Origin: an uncultured Pseudomonadota bacterium
Lineage (GTDB): Bacteria > Myxococcota_A > UBA796 > GCA-2862545
Reading direction: 5' to 3'
DNA length: 6,393 nucleotides
Assembly: GCA_937891875.1 (NCBI GenBank)
Contig: CALATR010001311.1
Span: 1 to 6,393 of the forward strand
The notes under the pieces are model-generated. The model was not told where the DNA came from. It was given only the letters and a program-made list of their open reading frames with translations, and searched no databases. A program made the translations under genes and the position numbers. Shown here one piece after another: positions 5,734 through 6,393 of the stretch (the stretch's first letter is position 1; every line of letters starts with the position of its first letter).

Positions 5734-5781
5734 GTGTGCACTGGGGGGCGGTTGCCCGGGCAAGTCGGGCTGAATGAACAC
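5734..5781. repeat. Right 48-bp symmetric unit
   Basis: GTGTGCA (5734-5740), 11 bp, TTGCCCGGGCAA (5752-5763), 11 bp, TGAACAC (5775-5781). The spacing is identical to the left unit. The left 7-mer differs by one base from an exact inverted partner. The 11-bp spacers match the left unit only partly, and better in direct than in inverted orientation, so this unit may be a direct copy. Confidence 0.83.
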
Positions 5782-5851
5782 GCCCAGAGGCCCGCCCCTC
5801 GCCTGATGCCACGCGACGCACTCGCCCGAAGTGGCGCGACGCCCCGCCTTC

Positions 5852-6376
5852 CTATTCCTGGTCCCCCGCCGGCACCGACACCCGAACCTTCACGTTCTTC
5901 TTCACCTTCAGCGTGCCCATGAGTGCCGTGAACGGCTTGATGCCGAAGTCGGTCTGGTCGAGCTCGACCTCCGCCACCCACTTGCCCGAGACCTTGCGCG
6001 CCGACGCGGTGATCTGGCGGGTGGCGCCGTGCAGGGTCAGGTCGCCCTTCACCTTCAGCGCGTTGCCGTCGCGCTCCACGGCGGTGCTGCGGAAGCGGAT
6101 GTCCTTGTACTTGTTCGGCTGGAGCACGCCCTTGCGCATGTTCTCGAGGATCTGGCGCTTGTCCTTGTCCGACAGCGCGCCGGGGTTCTCCCGGCCGTCC
6201 TTGAGCGCCGCGACGCAGGTCCATGCCCCCGCGTCAAAGGTGGCTTCGACCCGGTCTTCTTCGAGGGTGACGCTGAAGCGATCGCAGCGGAGCTTCAGGT
6301 CGTGGCCGACCCGGGACAGCAGCCCGTCCTTGTAGGTGAAGACGAGGCACTCGGCGGTGTTCGCGTCGTAGGGCAC
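5852..6376 (-). CDS. YceI-like domain protein without signal peptide
   Basis: 174 residues from a GTG at 6376, with GGAG at 6383-6386, 6 nt upstream. YceI-like proteins form a lipocalin-like beta barrel that binds an isoprenoid-type lipid in the characterised members (TT1927b of Thermus thermophilus). Matching blocks are: SRVGHDLKLR at 21-30 (H25); the YKDIRFRST strand at 90-98, comparable to the family's yPxixF segment; V109-K-G111-D-L-T-L-H-G117, the usual G-x-LTL-x-G; D143-F-G145; and a basic last strand (VKKNVKVRVSVP, 158-169). The protein starts directly with the barrel and has no export signal, unlike periplasmic E. coli YceI, so it is probably cytoplasmic. Only 17 bases lie upstream in the window and the frame is open there, so a start further upstream cannot be excluded. 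It is convergent with the sthA cluster and not part of it. The ligand is unknown. Confidence 0.88.
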   Translation of the reverse strand: MPYDANTAECLVFTYKDGLLSRVGHDLKLRCDRFSVTLEEDRVEATFDAGAWTCVAALKDGRENPGALSDKDKRQILENMRKGVLQPNKYKDIRFRSTAVERDGNALKVKGDLTLHGATRQITASARKVSGKWVAEVELDQTDFGIKPFTALMGTLKVKKNVKVRVSVPAGDQE

Positions 6377-6393
6377 CAGAGGCTCCAGGCGAA

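Larger units (their letters stand above)
5517..5781. repeat. 265-bp compound palindromic element with exact dyad symmetry
   Basis: It lies between two convergent gene ends (5438 and 5852). The outer units, 5517-5564 and 5734-5781, are each 48 bp with the layout 7-mer, 11 bp, TTGCCCGGGCAA, 11 bp, 7-mer. The inner arms 5573-5595 and 5703-5725 are a perfect 23-bp inverted repeat. Each contains a half unit: GGCAA, 11 bp, TGCACAC, and its mirror. All paired parts share one centre at 5649, so the arms have kept equal length although parts of their sequence differ. The six 7-mers (starts 5517, 5558, 5589, 5703, 5734, 5775) fit TGMACAC or its complement. No reading frame in it has a credible gene. 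Candidates are a MITE or REP/BIME-like repeat (ends GTGTTCA and TGAACAC as terminal inverted repeats, no clear target duplication seen), an array for a DNA-binding protein, or a structured RNA. Confidence 0.8.

Noticed and set aside
5517..5781. CRISPR array or integron attC sites
   Set aside because: There are only two full units, they are palindromic and inverted about one centre, and there are no regular unique spacers. The GTTRRRY/RYYYAAC core pairs of attC sites are not present.
5517..5781. Target-site duplication flanking the element
   Set aside because: The bases before 5517 (ctcag) and after 5781 (gccca) do not match, so insertion as a transposon is not demonstrated.
5513..5821. Overlapping small frames on both strands across the palindromic element
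   Set aside because: Their similar peptides come from the inverted repeats read in several frames, not from real genes.

Overview
The window is very GC-rich, with an almost exclusive G/C third-position bias in the clearest gene. It looks like a chromosomal stretch of a myxobacterium-like (Myxococcota, formerly deltaproteobacterial) genome. That placement is inferred from the Asp-Thr-rich lipoprotein linker, the lone PcfJ-like protein and the signal-less YceI protein; no RNA gene is present to confirm it.

Layout. Positions 1-951 (minus) hold the N-terminal 317 residues of a secreted lipoprotein with an Asp/Thr-rich linker and FG-GAP/VCBS-type repeats; its 3' end lies outside the window. Upstream on the same strand, 1015-2247 encodes a PcfJ-like domain protein of unknown function. 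A 322-bp divergent intergenic region (2248-2569) separates it from a tight plus-strand cluster. The cluster holds sthA (soluble pyridine nucleotide transhydrogenase, 2570-3964), an unrecognised membrane protein (3971-4720), a pterin-4a-carbinolamine dehydratase (4738-5028) and an unrecognised 133-residue protein (5037-5438). Gaps of 6, 17 and 8 bp suggest one transcript. A minus-strand YceI-domain gene (5852-6376) converges on this cluster.

How the genes relate. SthA balances NADPH and NADH, and the carbinolamine dehydratase recycles the tetrahydrobiopterin-type cofactor of aromatic amino acid hydroxylases. A joint redox/cofactor role is possible but not shown. The two unknown proteins are linked only by position.

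The most unusual feature is in the 413-bp gap between the convergent genes. A 265-bp element (5517-5781) is built with exact dyad symmetry about position 5649. It has six copies of the 7-mer TGMACAC or its complement (GTGTKCA), two perfect 12-bp palindromes TTGCCCGGGCAA, and a perfect 23-bp inverted repeat. The boxes are spaced 20.5 or 10.5 bp centre to centre, that is, in DNA helical phase. It could be a MITE/REP-like element, a protein-binding array or a structured RNA; the sequence alone does not decide.
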